DNA of 64,000 bases from Flavobacteriaceae bacterium UBA5950 (GCA_002430545.1 DJCM01000004.1:62001-126000); one strand, 5' to 3'. Counted from the first letter of the stretch, positions 44,626-55,033 are shown. The notes: generated by a model not told the origin, from the letters alone. Numbers and translations are program-made.

Positions 44626-46335
44626 ATGGATGACAACTTTATGGCACAGGTTGCCAAATGGCAAAAAGAGCCTTTTGACAAAGAAACACAAGAAAAAGTT
44701 ACTGCCCTTTTAAACAACCCCAAAGCGTTAGAAGATGCCTTTTATACCAACCTATCATTTGGGACTGGGGGTATGCGCGGCATCATGGGCGTTGGCACCA
44801 ATCGAGTGAATCGATATACTTTTGGCCGCAACACCCAAGGACTAAGCAACTACATCAAAAAAAAATTTCCTAACAAACAAGCAAAGGTCATTATTGGGTA
44901 TGACTGTAGACACCAAAGCGATACACTTGCGCAAACTGTGGCAGATATTTTTTCTGCCAACGACATTCATGTCTATCTTTTTTCGGCACTTCGGCCAACC
45001 CCTGAAGTGTCATTCGCTGTGCGTGAGTTGGGCGCTCAATGTGGTGTTGTTCTTACTGCCTCCCACAACCCACCTGAATATAATGGCTACAAGGTCTATT
45101 GGGAAGACGGTGGGCAGATTGTACCACCACACGACAATGCGATTATTGAAGAAATCAATGCCACTCAATTTTCTGACATTCAATTTGTTGCCAAATCAGA
45201 GAATATTACATCTATAGACAAAGAAGTAGATGAGGTCTTTCAAGATGCTTGCGTTGCCAATGGTCGACTGGGGAATGGCGATCGATCAAAACTCAAAATT
45301 GTATTCACTTCACTTCACGGCACATCGATTACTGCTATTCCAGCTGTGTTGCAAAAAGCAGGCTACTCACAAGTCTATATTGTAGATGAACAAGCTGAGC
45401 CAGATGGAGATTTTCCAACAGTAGACTCTCCCAACCCTGAAGAACCTGCAGCGCTAGCTTTGGCACTACAAAAAGCAGAGGAAGTCAATGCTAACATTGT
45501 GATTGGCACTGACCCTGATGCAGATCGATTAGGGATAGCTGTTCGAAATCAAAAGGGCGAGTTGGAACTCCTCAATGGCAATCAAACGATGATTGTAATG
45601 ACCCAGTTTATTTTGGAACATCTCAAACGAGATCAAAACAAAGCTTATTTCATTGGGTCAACTGTTGTTTCAACCCCCATGATGGAAAAGTTGGCATCAT
45701 ATTACAACCTCGATTGCAAAATAGGCTTGACAGGTTTTAAATGGATTGCTAAAATGATTGAAGATTATCCTGATGAAGCTTTTGTAGGAGGCGGCGAAGA
45801 GAGTTTTGGATTTATGGTTGGGGATTTTTTACGAGATAAAGACGCCATCACATCATCATTACTCGCATGTGAAGTCGAATCTACTGCCCTATCAAATGGT
45901 GAAACCTTTTTCGACCAGCTGCTAAAAGCCTATGAAGCATTTGGGTTGTATCAAGAAAAACTGGTCTCATTTGTAAAAAAAGGAAAAGAGGGTGCACATG
46001 AGATAAAAAAAATGATGGACAATCTTCGAAAAACACCACCCAGTGAAATCGATGGTGTTGTGATTGAAACCATTGAGGATTTTAAAACAGGAATAAAACT
46101 CGACTGTAAGAGTGGTAAAAAAGAAAAGATGACGCTTCCCAAATCAGATGTCATTATATTTACAGCTGAAAATGGCACCAAAGTCGCAGCGCGACCGAGC
46201 GGCACTGAGCCAAAAATCAAATTTTATTTCAGTGTTCACTGTCCGTTCAATAATCGTTTAGAATACACTGCATTGCGCTCAGATTTAATCGATAGAATTG
46301 ATCGTATGTGCGTGCAATTAGGATTAACAGCATGA
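44626..46335 (+). CDS. Phosphoglucomutase/phosphomannomutase family enzyme
   Basis: A 569-residue alpha-D-phosphohexomutase that interconverts 1- and 6-phosphates of glucose, mannose or deoxyribose. It has the phosphoserine loop LTASHNPPEYNGYKVYW near residue 144, the Mg site TDPDADRLGIAV near 293, the sugar loop GGGEESFGF near 387 and the phosphate-binding ARPSGTEPKIKFYF near 523. The size and GTGGMRG start (near 46) place it with the long-form PgcA-like enzymes; exact sugar preference cannot be read from sequence. Its TGA overlaps the ABC exporter ATG by four bases. Confidence 0.92.
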   Translation: MDDNFMAQVAKWQKEPFDKETQEKVTALLNNPKALEDAFYTNLSFGTGGMRGIMGVGTNRVNRYTFGRNTQGLSNYIKKKFPNKQAKVIIGYDCRHQSDTLAQTVADIFSANDIHVYLFSALRPTPEVSFAVRELGAQCGVVLTASHNPPEYNGYKVYWEDGGQIVPPHDNAIIEEINATQFSDIQFVAKSENITSIDKEVDEVFQDACVANGRLGNGDRSKLKIVFTSLHGTSITAIPAVLQKAGYSQVYIVDEQAEPDGDFPTVDSPNPEEPAALALALQKAEEVNANIVIGTDPDADRLGIAVRNQKGELELLNGNQTMIVMTQFILEHLKRDQNKAYFIGSTVVSTPMMEKLASYYNLDCKIGLTGFKWIAKMIEDYPDEAFVGGGEESFGFMVGDFLRDKDAITSSLLACEVESTALSNGETFFDQLLKAYEAFGLYQEKLVSFVKKGKEGAHEIKKMMDNLRKTPPSEIDGVVIETIEDFKTGIKLDCKSGKKEKMTLPKSDVIIFTAENGTKVAARPSGTEPKIKFYFSVHCPFNNRLEYTALRSDLIDRIDRMCVQLGLTA

Positions 46336-48155
46336 CCTATTTTTGGAAAATATTTCGATTTGCCAAGCCCTACTCTAAGTACATGGCGCTGAATATTTTC
46401 TTTAATATTTTGTATGCTTTCTTCAATGCGTTTTCATTTTTGGTGCTTATGCCGATGTTGGAAGTATTGTTTGGGGAAAACCGAGCTGTTTACACCAAAC
46501 CCTCCTTTTCAGGCGCGTTAGATTTTAAAACTTACATCTCTGAACGAATGAGTTTTGAAGTCACTCGTTATGCCAGCGATGACCCACAGCGTGCTTTAGT
46601 ATTGGTGATTTCCTTGATTTTAGTCACCTTTTTATTAAAAAATCTATTCAACTACATCGCGCTGTTTTTCATCACTTTTTTGCGCAACGGGATTTTAAAA
46701 GATATCCGAATCGCATTGTACAACACAATTACTAATTTGTCGATTGCACACTTTACTGAAAAGCGAAAAGGTGATTTTATGTCGCGTGTTTCAAACGACG
46801 TTACTGAAGTTCAATATAGCTTTTTATCCATACTCGAGCTGCTCATTCGCGAACCACTCACAATTTTATTTGCGCTGATTATGATGTTCAGCATCAGTCC
46901 TCAACTCTCAATATTTGTGCTGTTGTTTGTACCATTTGCTGGTATTATCATTTCAAGAATAGGAAAGACACTACAACCCAAATCAAATAAGGTTCAAATT
47001 GAAGTTGGTGATATTCTTTCCAAGATTGAAGAGACCATTGGTGGACTCAATATCATTAAAGCTTTTCGAGCAGAAAAAGCGTTTCAAAATAATTTTAAAG
47101 CAACGAATCAACGCTTATTTAAACTATCAAATAGTTTGATCAATCGGATGAACTTATCGAGCCCTCTCAGTGAATTTTTAGGCATTGGTGTCTTTGGAAT
47201 TTTATTGTGGTATGGTGGCAGTTTGGTGCTTGTGGAAAAAGAGCTCAACGCTGCAGCCTTTCTCACCTTTTTGGCATTGGCATATGGTGTATTAACCCCT
47301 GCAAAAGGCATTAGTAAAGCATTGTACAGCATCAAAAAAGGGAATGCAGCTGCTGCTCGTATCCTTGAAATACTCGAAACCAACAACCCCATCAAGGATC
47401 CAGAAAAACCTGAGGGACTAAACGCTTTCAAAAAAGAAGTAGTATTTGATAATGTCTCATTTGCCTATGAAGATAAAATTGTGATTGAAAAGCTCAATTT
47501 GAGCATCCCAAAAGGATCATCTGTAGCACTCGTTGGACCCTCTGGTGGAGGTAAAACAACCATTGCAAATCTTGTCCCTCGATTTTATGATATTAGTGAT
47601 GGTTCCATTTCTATCGATGGTACAGACATTCGAAAATTGACCAAAGACAAGCTGCGTTCATTTCTGGGAATCGTTACGCAAGAGGCTATTTTGTTCAACG
47701 ATACTGTTGCGAATAATCTTCGAATTGCAAAGCCTGACGCCAATGAAAAAGAACTTCAAAATGCAGCTGAAATTGCTAACGCATTATCGTTTATCAAGGC
47801 CCTTCCCCAAGGATTTGATACAGTGATTGGAGAACGAGGAAACAAGCTTTCAGGTGGGCAAAAACAAAGACTATCGATCGCTAGGGCTGTGCTTAAAAAT
47901 CCAGAGATTCTCATCTTAGATGAGGCAACTTCTGCCCTAGACACAGAATCTGAACGACTGGTACAGGACGCACTGATCGAAATGATGAAAAGTAGAACAT
48001 CCATTGTCATTGCCCATCGTTTATCAACCATACAGAATGTAGATTTGATTATTGTTTTACAGAATGGAAAGATTGTTGAAAGAGGTACACATGATGAATT
48101 GATTTCCAAAAAGGGTGCCTACAACAAACTCATCGAACTCCAATCTTTTCAATAA
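46332..48155 (+). CDS. ABC exporter, MsbA/lipid-transporter-like
   Basis: A 607-residue half-transporter with the membrane domain first: six segments between about residues 17 and 320, starting with YFWKIFRFAKPYSKYMALNIF. The ATPase domain follows with Walker A VGPSGGGKTTIANL near 402, signature LSGGQKQRLSIARA near 506, Walker B ILILDEATSALD near 527 and the switch histidine in VIAHRLSTI near 560. It resembles MsbA and other lipid or drug exporters. ATG at 46332 overlaps the mutase stop (ATGA), so the two are translationally coupled; an in-frame start at 46308 is less likely. Specific cargo unknown. Confidence 0.9.
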   Translation: MTYFWKIFRFAKPYSKYMALNIFFNILYAFFNAFSFLVLMPMLEVLFGENRAVYTKPSFSGALDFKTYISERMSFEVTRYASDDPQRALVLVISLILVTFLLKNLFNYIALFFITFLRNGILKDIRIALYNTITNLSIAHFTEKRKGDFMSRVSNDVTEVQYSFLSILELLIREPLTILFALIMMFSISPQLSIFVLLFVPFAGIIISRIGKTLQPKSNKVQIEVGDILSKIEETIGGLNIIKAFRAEKAFQNNFKATNQRLFKLSNSLINRMNLSSPLSEFLGIGVFGILLWYGGSLVLVEKELNAAAFLTFLALAYGVLTPAKGISKALYSIKKGNAAAARILEILETNNPIKDPEKPEGLNAFKKEVVFDNVSFAYEDKIVIEKLNLSIPKGSSVALVGPSGGGKTTIANLVPRFYDISDGSISIDGTDIRKLTKDKLRSFLGIVTQEAILFNDTVANNLRIAKPDANEKELQNAAEIANALSFIKALPQGFDTVIGERGNKLSGGQKQRLSIARAVLKNPEILILDEATSALDTESERLVQDALIEMMKSRTSIVIAHRLSTIQNVDLIIVLQNGKIVERGTHDELISKKGAYNKLIELQSFQ

Positions 48156-48162
48156 TCACTCG

Positions 48163-49395
48163 ATGAAGAAGGGGCATAAGCAAGTACGACTCCACAAAAA
48201 CCTTGCAGTTGCTGTGGTCAACTGTTTGGAGGCTATTTTTAACCAAGGCAAACAGGCAGATAAGGTCATTGCAAAAATGCTCAAGTCAGACAAGCGTTGG
48301 GGGAAGCGAGATCGTGGGTTTATTGCTGAAAACACTTATGAAATCATTCGTTGGAAACGCCTTTATGCCGAATTGGCTGATGTGAAAGAGACCTTTAGCA
48401 ATTCGAATCTCTGGCGGCTGCTCAGCGTGAGGTGGGTGCTACAAGGCATTTCACTTCCTCCTTGGGACGAGGTTCAGAAAACACCTGCTCGAAGGGTCAA
48501 GGGAAAATTTGATGGTCTTCAAAAACATCGAGCTTTGGTATGCTCGATTACAGATTGGTTGGATAACATTGGCGTTGCCAATTTTGGGGAAAGCAAATGG
48601 CGAGATGAGCTCGACGCACTCAACACCCAAGCAAGTGTGGTGCTGCGCGTCAATCGATTAAAAACAAACCCTAAAATCCTTCAAAAAGAATTAACTCTAG
48701 AGGGGTTCAAGCTCGTTTCACACCCCTCCTATCCAGATGCTCTGATTTTGGAAGAAAGGGCAAATGTGTTTGACACTGAATCGTTTCAAAAGGGTTTCTT
48801 TGAGGTGCAAGATGCTTCTTCGCAGCTCGTTGGATATTTCGCAGAAGTATCACCTGGGATGCAGGTAATCGATGCTTGTGCGGGTGCTGGTGGTAAGAGT
48901 TTACACCTCGCTGCATTGATGGAAAACAAAGGGCAACTCACAGCACTGGATATTTATTCACACAAACTACATGAATTGAAAAGAAGAGCACGACGTGCAG
49001 GGGCACACAACATCACGACAAGACAAATCAGCTCGAACAAGGTGATTAAAAAACTACAAAATCGTGCTGATCGTGTGTTGATCGATGCCCCTTGTACTGG
49101 TCTAGGTGTGTTGCGTCGCAACCCTGATGCAAAATGGAAAATTGATGCTGATTTTTTAGAAAGAGTAAAGCAAACACAACAACAAATTTTAAGTGCTTAT
49201 GCGTCGATGGTTAAACCTGGTGGGAAACTGATCTATGCAACCTGCTCGATACTGAAAGAGGAAAACCAAGAGCAAGTAGAGCAGTTTTTAAAATCACCAA
49301 AAGGAACTGAATTTACACTCGAAAAAGATAACTTCATAAGCCCTGCCAAAAGTGGTTTTGATGGCTTCTATATGGCAAGAATAATTCGATCATAA
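48163..49395 (+). CDS. RsmB/NOP family RNA cytosine-C5 methyltransferase
   Basis: A 410-residue SAM-dependent m5C RNA methyltransferase, probably for 16S rRNA. The N-terminal 170 residues are a helical RNA-binding region. The Rossmann-fold domain has VIDACAGAGGKSLHLAALM near residue 236, LIDAPCTGLGVLRRNPDAKWK near 306 (first catalytic Cys, about 310) and IYATCSILKEENQEQV near 357 (second Cys, about 359). ATG at 48163 is seven bases after the exporter stop; the frame extends upstream to 48115 inside that gene and is rejected. The exact target base is not readable from sequence. Confidence 0.88.
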   Translation: MKKGHKQVRLHKNLAVAVVNCLEAIFNQGKQADKVIAKMLKSDKRWGKRDRGFIAENTYEIIRWKRLYAELADVKETFSNSNLWRLLSVRWVLQGISLPPWDEVQKTPARRVKGKFDGLQKHRALVCSITDWLDNIGVANFGESKWRDELDALNTQASVVLRVNRLKTNPKILQKELTLEGFKLVSHPSYPDALILEERANVFDTESFQKGFFEVQDASSQLVGYFAEVSPGMQVIDACAGAGGKSLHLAALMENKGQLTALDIYSHKLHELKRRARRAGAHNITTRQISSNKVIKKLQNRADRVLIDAPCTGLGVLRRNPDAKWKIDADFLERVKQTQQQILSAYASMVKPGGKLIYATCSILKEENQEQVEQFLKSPKGTEFTLEKDNFISPAKSGFDGFYMARIIRS

Positions 49396-49466
49396 TTGTT
49401 GATAAATAAGTGAAAAGGATTCATACTTTCCTATCATTATCCATACCCTACAAGCAATCAATTAAT

Positions 49467-49474
49467 TATTTTTG
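49467..49474 (+). promoter_or_regulatory. purL -7 promoter box
   Basis: TATTTTTG, a perfect TAnnTTTG, 17 bases before the purL ATG at 49492. No clear -33. Confidence 0.45.
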
Positions 49475-49491
49475 TACATCATTCTGTGTCT

Positions 49492-52400
49492 ATGATTTGT
49501 TTTTTTGGGGATACAACCCAACGCATCTTTGCCTTGCAGATTCAAACATCTATTGATGCAGATGTCATCTCTAAACTCAGCTGGCTATTTGGCGATCAAC
49601 CCTATCTTCAAAACACTACAATCGATGGTGTTTATTTAGGTCCACGAGTGAGCATGGTTACGCCTTGGAGCACCAACGCAGTTGAGATTACACAAAATAT
49701 GGGGATTGAAGGGATTGTTCGAATTGAGCAATTCACCCCTTTGGCAGCAGACGAAACCATTGATCCAATGACGTCTGAACGTTTTGATGGTTTGGATCAA
49801 AACTTGTTTAGCATCGACATCAAACCAGAACCCATTCGTGAAATCGACGATATCTCTGCCTATAATAAAGCTGAAGGGCTGTCGCTAAACAGTGATGAAG
49901 TGAGTTATCTTGAGCAATTATCAAAGCAGCTCGGACGTTCATTAACCGACTCAGAAGTGTTTGGTTTTTCGCAAGTAAATTCAGAGCATTGTCGTCATAA
50001 AATCTTCAATGGGTCATTTGACATCGATGGTATTCAAAAAGAAGAATCATTATTTTCTTTGATTAAAAACACTTCAAAAAAACACCCAAAAAACCTAGTC
50101 TCTGCATACAAAGACAATGTCGCTTTTATAAAAGGCCCGATCATCGAACAGTTTTCACCCCAACACGCAGACCAAGCAGGTGTTTACAGAAAAAAGAGCA
50201 TTCCATCTATCATTTCGCTTAAGGCAGAAACGCACAATTTCCCCACCACTGTCGAGCCATTTAGTGGCGCTGCCACAGGTTCTGGGGGTGAAATAAGAGA
50301 TCGGATGGCAGGTGGCACAGGGTCGATTCCCTTGGCAGGAACAGCTGTTTATATGACTTCTTATCCTCGAACCAAACCCAATCGCCCTTGGGAGCATCAA
50401 CCTCCGCGGGACTGGCTGTATAAAACACCATTGGATATTCTGATCCGAGCATCCAATGGAGCAAGTGATTTTGGAAATAAGTTTGGACAACCTCTCATCA
50501 CTGGTTCTTTATTGACTTTTGAGCATGAGGAAAATGGTCGAACAATAGGCTATGATAAAGTTATTATGCTTGCTGGAGGTGTTGGTTATGCGCATGCCGA
50601 TCACAGTGCCAAAAGAACGCCAAAAAAAGGAGATCGTATTGTGATACTGGGTGGAGATAATTATCGTATTGGTATGGGAGGAGCTGCAGTATCGTCTGCT
50701 GATACAGGTGATTTCTCTTCTGGAATTGAACTCAATGCTGTGCAGCGCTCCAACCCCGAAATGCAGAAACGAGTTTCCAATGTGATTCGAGCATTGGCAG
50801 AATCTGATGATAACATGATCATATCAATTCACGATCATGGAGCAGGTGGCCACCTCAATTGCCTTTCAGAACTTGTTGAAAACACTGGAGGGATCATCAA
50901 TATCGATGCCTTGCCGATTGGCGACAAAACACTTTCGGCAAAAGAAATTATTGGAAACGAGTCGCAAGAACGAATGGGCTTGATTGTCAGTGAAAAAGAC
51001 CTTCCGAACTTGCAAAAAATTGCAGAACGAGAAAGAGCACCTCTGTTTGACGTGGGATATATCACTGAAGACAATCGTTTTGTGGTGCATTCTGAAAGCA
51101 AAAAAACCAAGCCGATTGACTTGTCTATTGATGATTTTTTTGGCAAAACACCAAAAACTGTTTTAGTCGATCAGCGTCAAGAAACACAGCTTTCAGATGT
51201 GCCATTTGACCTCAAGAAACTCTACAGCGATGTCGAAAACTTACTCCAACTGGAAAGCGTTGCGTGCAAAGATTGGCTGACAAACAAAGTTGATCGCTGT
51301 GTTGGTGGTCGTGTTGCCCAACAACAAACTGTTGGATCACTTCAACTGCCACTGGCAAACTGTGGGGTCGTTGCACTCGATTATTTGGGGGAAAAAGGAA
51401 TTGCAACCTCTATCGGTCATGCTCCAGCAATTGCCCTGATTGATGCTGCAGCAGGGAGTCGAATTTCAATCGCTGAAGCATTGACAAACATAATTTGGGC
51501 TCCTATTGAAAATGGATTTAGTGCTATTAGCCTTTCTGCCAATTGGATGTGGCCCTGCAACAATCAAGGGGAAGACGAACGCCTTTACAGTGCTGTTGAA
51601 GCCTGTGCTGCTTTTGCGATTTCTCTGGGTGTCAATATCCCAACAGGAAAAGATTCTTTATCGATGAAACAAAAGTATAGCGACAAAGAAGTGTTGGCGC
51701 CAGGAACTGTCATCATATCTGCATCTGCACATTGTAGCGATATCAAAAGTGTTGTTCGCCCGATGGCACGTCCCAACAAAGGGAAGCTCTACTATATTCC
51801 AATGAGCGATCAAAACTGTCAACTTGGAGGAACTGCCTATGCACAACTCAAAAATTGTGTAGGGCATCAAGCAGCTGATGTGAGTGATGCCGCGCAGTTT
51901 AAAGTGAATTTTGATGCCATACAGAGGCTTGTCAAAAAGCGTAAAATCTATGCTGGGCATGACATTGGTTCGGGAGGTCTCATAACCACTTTACTGGAGA
52001 TGTGTTTTGCTGAAAATAATATTGGGTTGCGCATTGACTTATCTTCATTTGATCCACAAATAATATACGCTGAAAACCCTGCTGTTGTGATTCAAATCAA
52101 TGCTGAAAGCGCACAGCAACTCAAAAGTAAAGGCGTCTCCATTTTCGAAATCGGTGAAGTCAACGAATCAGATATTGTCAAAATTCATTTTGGAAGTGAT
52201 CGCTTTGATTTTCATATCCCCACCTATCGAAAACATTGGATGACAACCTCTTATTTGATGGACAACCATCAAACAGTTCCTGCAAAAGCAAAAGAACGAT
52301 TTGAAAGCATCGAAAAAACACCACTGACCTTTTCATTCCCATCCTCATTTGATGGAAAGCTGCCCAATGTCAATCAAGATCAGCGAATCAAGGCAGCAAT

Positions 52401-53136
52401 TATACGCGAAAAAGGAAGTAACTCTGAACGTGAGATGGCCTACATGATGGATTTGGCTGGCTTTGAAGTCAAGGATATTCATATGACAGATTTGATGTCT
52501 GGGCAAGAAGATCTTCGCGATGTACAATTGATTGTAGCTGTTGGAGGGTTTTCAAACTCGGATGTGCTTGGCTCTGCCAAAGGGTGGGCAGGTACATTCA
52601 CATACAATGCCCTTGCCAAAAAAGCAATTACAGACTTCTTTCAACGTCCAGATACGCTTTCTTTAGGTGTTTGTAATGGTTGTCAGCTTTTTGTTGAATT
52701 GGGTTTATTGCACCCCACTCATAAGCAAAAGCCTAAAATGAAACACAACGATTCTGGAAAATTTGAATGTGTATTTAGCACCATTGATATTCAATCCAAC
52801 AACACTGTGTTGTTTCAGGGCTTGAGTGGCACGAGACTGGGAATTTGGTCAGCGCATGGAGAGGGTCGTTTTGCGCTTCCATTGGAGGAAAGTGATTATC
52901 AAATTGTAGGCAAATACTCCTATAACCACTACCCTGCAAACCCAAATGGATCAGATTATGGAACTGCAATTTTGAGTAGTGATGATGGGCGTCATGTTGT
53001 GATGATGCCTCATTTAGAACGTTCCATCTTCTCTTGGAATTGGGCACATTACCCTGATGAGAGAAAAGAGGATATCATCTCACCATGGGTGAAGGCCCTT
53101 GTTGATGCCAACAAGTGGTTTCAAATGGGTCAGTAG
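49492..53136 (+). CDS. purL: Phosphoribosylformylglycinamidine synthase, single-chain
   Basis: PurL makes FGAM from FGAR, glutamine and ATP in purine synthesis. The 1214-residue form fuses everything: an N-terminal PurS-like domain (about 1-130), a linker, two AIRS-type synthetase repeats (ETHNFPTTVEPFSGAATGSGGEIRD near residue 245 and GVNIPTGKDSLSMKQ near 715) and a C-terminal class I glutaminase with the catalytic cysteine in LGVCNGCQLF near 1060. Length fits the large fused form. ATG at 49492 is chosen over a GTG at 49486. It stands alone with its own promoter. Confidence 0.96.
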   Translation: MICFFGDTTQRIFALQIQTSIDADVISKLSWLFGDQPYLQNTTIDGVYLGPRVSMVTPWSTNAVEITQNMGIEGIVRIEQFTPLAADETIDPMTSERFDGLDQNLFSIDIKPEPIREIDDISAYNKAEGLSLNSDEVSYLEQLSKQLGRSLTDSEVFGFSQVNSEHCRHKIFNGSFDIDGIQKEESLFSLIKNTSKKHPKNLVSAYKDNVAFIKGPIIEQFSPQHADQAGVYRKKSIPSIISLKAETHNFPTTVEPFSGAATGSGGEIRDRMAGGTGSIPLAGTAVYMTSYPRTKPNRPWEHQPPRDWLYKTPLDILIRASNGASDFGNKFGQPLITGSLLTFEHEENGRTIGYDKVIMLAGGVGYAHADHSAKRTPKKGDRIVILGGDNYRIGMGGAAVSSADTGDFSSGIELNAVQRSNPEMQKRVSNVIRALAESDDNMIISIHDHGAGGHLNCLSELVENTGGIINIDALPIGDKTLSAKEIIGNESQERMGLIVSEKDLPNLQKIAERERAPLFDVGYITEDNRFVVHSESKKTKPIDLSIDDFFGKTPKTVLVDQRQETQLSDVPFDLKKLYSDVENLLQLESVACKDWLTNKVDRCVGGRVAQQQTVGSLQLPLANCGVVALDYLGEKGIATSIGHAPAIALIDAAAGSRISIAEALTNIIWAPIENGFSAISLSANWMWPCNNQGEDERLYSAVEACAAFAISLGVNIPTGKDSLSMKQKYSDKEVLAPGTVIISASAHCSDIKSVVRPMARPNKGKLYYIPMSDQNCQLGGTAYAQLKNCVGHQAADVSDAAQFKVNFDAIQRLVKKRKIYAGHDIGSGGLITTLLEMCFAENNIGLRIDLSSFDPQIIYAENPAVVIQINAESAQQLKSKGVSIFEIGEVNESDIVKIHFGSDRFDFHIPTYRKHWMTTSYLMDNHQTVPAKAKERFESIEKTPLTFSFPSSFDGKLPNVNQDQRIKAAIIREKGSNSEREMAYMMDLAGFEVKDIHMTDLMSGQEDLRDVQLIVAVGGFSNSDVLGSAKGWAGTFTYNALAKKAITDFFQRPDTLSLGVCNGCQLFVELGLLHPTHKQKPKMKHNDSGKFECVFSTIDIQSNNTVLFQGLSGTRLGIWSAHGEGRFALPLEESDYQIVGKYSYNHYPANPNGSDYGTAILSSDDGRHVVMMPHLERSIFSWNWAHYPDERKEDIISPWVKALVDANKWFQMGQ

Positions 53137-53191
53137 GTCAATGATTTTTTCTTTTCAATAAATAAATGCATATTTGTTATTCGGCAATAAA

Positions 53192-54970
53192 ATGAAAGTT
53201 AAATTGAACACTCCAACACGTTTATTTGATTTTATTGAGAATCAAGCAAAGCATTTTCCACTATCACGTGCTTTTAACACAAAGTACGATGGCAAGTGGG
53301 TATCCACTTCATCAGAAGAACATTTAGAAAAATCGAATCAAATCAGTCGTGGTCTGTTACAACTTGGTGTGAGTAAAGGTGATAAGGTCGCCATTATCTC
53401 CTCCAACAACCGAACAGAATGGTCCATAGTTGACGTTGGCGTACTTCAAATTGGTGGGATCGATGTACCGATTTATCCGACCATCACAGCCGAAGATTAT
53501 GCTTACATTATCAACCATTCAGAATCTAAGTTCTGTTTTGTGTCTGATGTGGAAGTGTATAACAAAATCAAAACCATTAGAAAAGAATGCCCAAACCTTG
53601 AAGAAGTGTATTGTTTTGATCAAATCAAGGGTTGTCAGCACTGGACTAAGGTGCTTGAGCTGGGAAGAGATGCTGCCCACCAGCCAAAAGTACAGGCCAT
53701 TAAAGAATCTGTTTTGCCACTTGATTTGGCTACAATTATATATACTTCTGGGACTACTGGGACTCCAAAAGGAGTGATGCTAAGTCACAAAAACATCGTA
53801 TCAAATGTGTTTGCAGCGCAGAAACGTTTGCCACTTGAGACAGGCAAAGCAGTAGCATTGAGCTTTTTACCACTATGCCACATCTATGAAAGAATGTTGA
53901 TATACTTGTATCAAGTCACATCAACTGAAGTTCATTTTGCAGAATCGCTCGAGACCATTGGTGAAAACCTCAATGAAGTCAATCCTGATGTAATGACTGC
54001 TGTTCCTCGCTTGTTGGAAAAACTATATGACAAAATTTATGGCAAGGGACAAACCCTTACTGGGGTCAAAAAGAAATTATTCAATTGGGCTGTTGATATT
54101 GGTCTTGCTTATGAGCCTTATAAAAAAAATGGTTTTGTTTACAGTATCAAACTATCGATTGCAAGAGCATTGATATTTAAAAAATGGAAAGCTGCGCTCG
54201 GTGGTAATTTGAAACTCATTGCCTCTGGTAGTGCTGCGCTTCAACCTCGCCTTGCGCAGGTGTTTACAGCTGCAGGGCTAACAGTTGTTGAAGGGTATGG
54301 TTTGACCGAAACTTCGCCTGTCATCTCTGTCAATGATATGAGAAATGGAAATTTCCGAATCGGCAGTGTGGGTAAAGTAGTCGATCAAGTGCAGGTAATA
54401 ATTGCAGAGGATGGCGAAATCCTTTGTAAGGGTCCAAACATAATGATGGGCTATTACAAAAACCAAGAATTGACAGATAAGGTCATCAAAGGTGGTTACT
54501 TCCACACTGGTGACATTGGCCATTTGGACGATGATGGCTTTTTGGTGATCACTGATCGCAAAAAAGAAATATTTAAGACATCGGGGGGTAAATATGTCGC
54601 CCCACAAGTGATTGAAAATGTAATCAAGCAATCGACCTTAATCGACCAAGTCATGGTGATTGGTGAAAATCAAAAATTTCCCTCGGCTTTTATTCAACTC
54701 AATTTTGAAGCTGTGAATGAGTGGTTAGGTCATACTGAAAAACCTTTGACACAGAAAAAACTGATTCAAGACAATAAAGTGATTGAAAAAATAAACGCTG
54801 ATGTTGAAAACGCAAATAGCAACTTTGCCCAATGGGAAAAGGTAAAAGCGTTTAGACTAACAGATGATGTTTGGAGTATTGACGCAGGGCACCTCACCCC
54901 CACAATGAAACTCAAAAGAAAAATCATTGCTGAAAAATACAAACCACTAATTGAAGAGATTTATTCATAA
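53192..54970 (+). CDS. Long-chain acyl-CoA synthetase (AMP-forming)
   Basis: A 592-residue fatty acyl-CoA ligase that activates fatty acids with ATP and CoA. The AMP-binding loop is IIYTSGTTGTPKGVMLSHKN near residue 182. EGYGLTETSPVIS is near 366, and the hinge region TGDIGHLDDDGFLVITDRKKEIFKTSGGKYVAP is near 438, with the catalytic lysine close to the C-terminus in LTPTMKLKRK near 573. ATG at 53192 begins MKVKLNTPTRLFDFIENQA, the family pattern; 53174 is less likely. It precedes the marR-fadN-fadA-fadE genes and supplies their substrate. CATATTTG at 53168-53175, one mismatch to the -7 box, could be its promoter. Confidence 0.92.
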   Translation: MKVKLNTPTRLFDFIENQAKHFPLSRAFNTKYDGKWVSTSSEEHLEKSNQISRGLLQLGVSKGDKVAIISSNNRTEWSIVDVGVLQIGGIDVPIYPTITAEDYAYIINHSESKFCFVSDVEVYNKIKTIRKECPNLEEVYCFDQIKGCQHWTKVLELGRDAAHQPKVQAIKESVLPLDLATIIYTSGTTGTPKGVMLSHKNIVSNVFAAQKRLPLETGKAVALSFLPLCHIYERMLIYLYQVTSTEVHFAESLETIGENLNEVNPDVMTAVPRLLEKLYDKIYGKGQTLTGVKKKLFNWAVDIGLAYEPYKKNGFVYSIKLSIARALIFKKWKAALGGNLKLIASGSAALQPRLAQVFTAAGLTVVEGYGLTETSPVISVNDMRNGNFRIGSVGKVVDQVQVIIAEDGEILCKGPNIMMGYYKNQELTDKVIKGGYFHTGDIGHLDDDGFLVITDRKKEIFKTSGGKYVAPQVIENVIKQSTLIDQVMVIGENQKFPSAFIQLNFEAVNEWLGHTEKPLTQKKLIQDNKVIEKINADVENANSNFAQWEKVKAFRLTDDVWSIDAGHLTPTMKLKRKIIAEKYKPLIEEIYS

Positions 54971-54991
54971 TCTCTCTTTTTTTTTCTTTCA

Positions 54992-55013
54992 TTTATTATG
55001 CGTGCATAATAAA
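54992..55013. promoter_or_regulatory. Palindromic operator upstream of marR
   Basis: A perfect inverted repeat with arms TTTATTATGC and GCATAATAAA separated by GT. It lies just upstream of the marR -7 box (55021-55028), where the -33 element would be, so a bound dimer would block RNA polymerase. A dyad of this size is typical for MarR-family regulators and suggests autoregulation of the beta-oxidation operon. Confidence 0.65.
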
Positions 55014-55020
55014 ATTTTAT

Positions 55021-55028
55021 TACATTTG
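55021..55028 (+). promoter_or_regulatory. marR operon -7 promoter box
   Basis: TACATTTG, a perfect TAnnTTTG, ending five bases before the marR ATG at 55034; predicts a leaderless mRNA. The palindromic operator occupies the -33 region. Confidence 0.55.
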
Positions 55029-55033
55029 AATTT

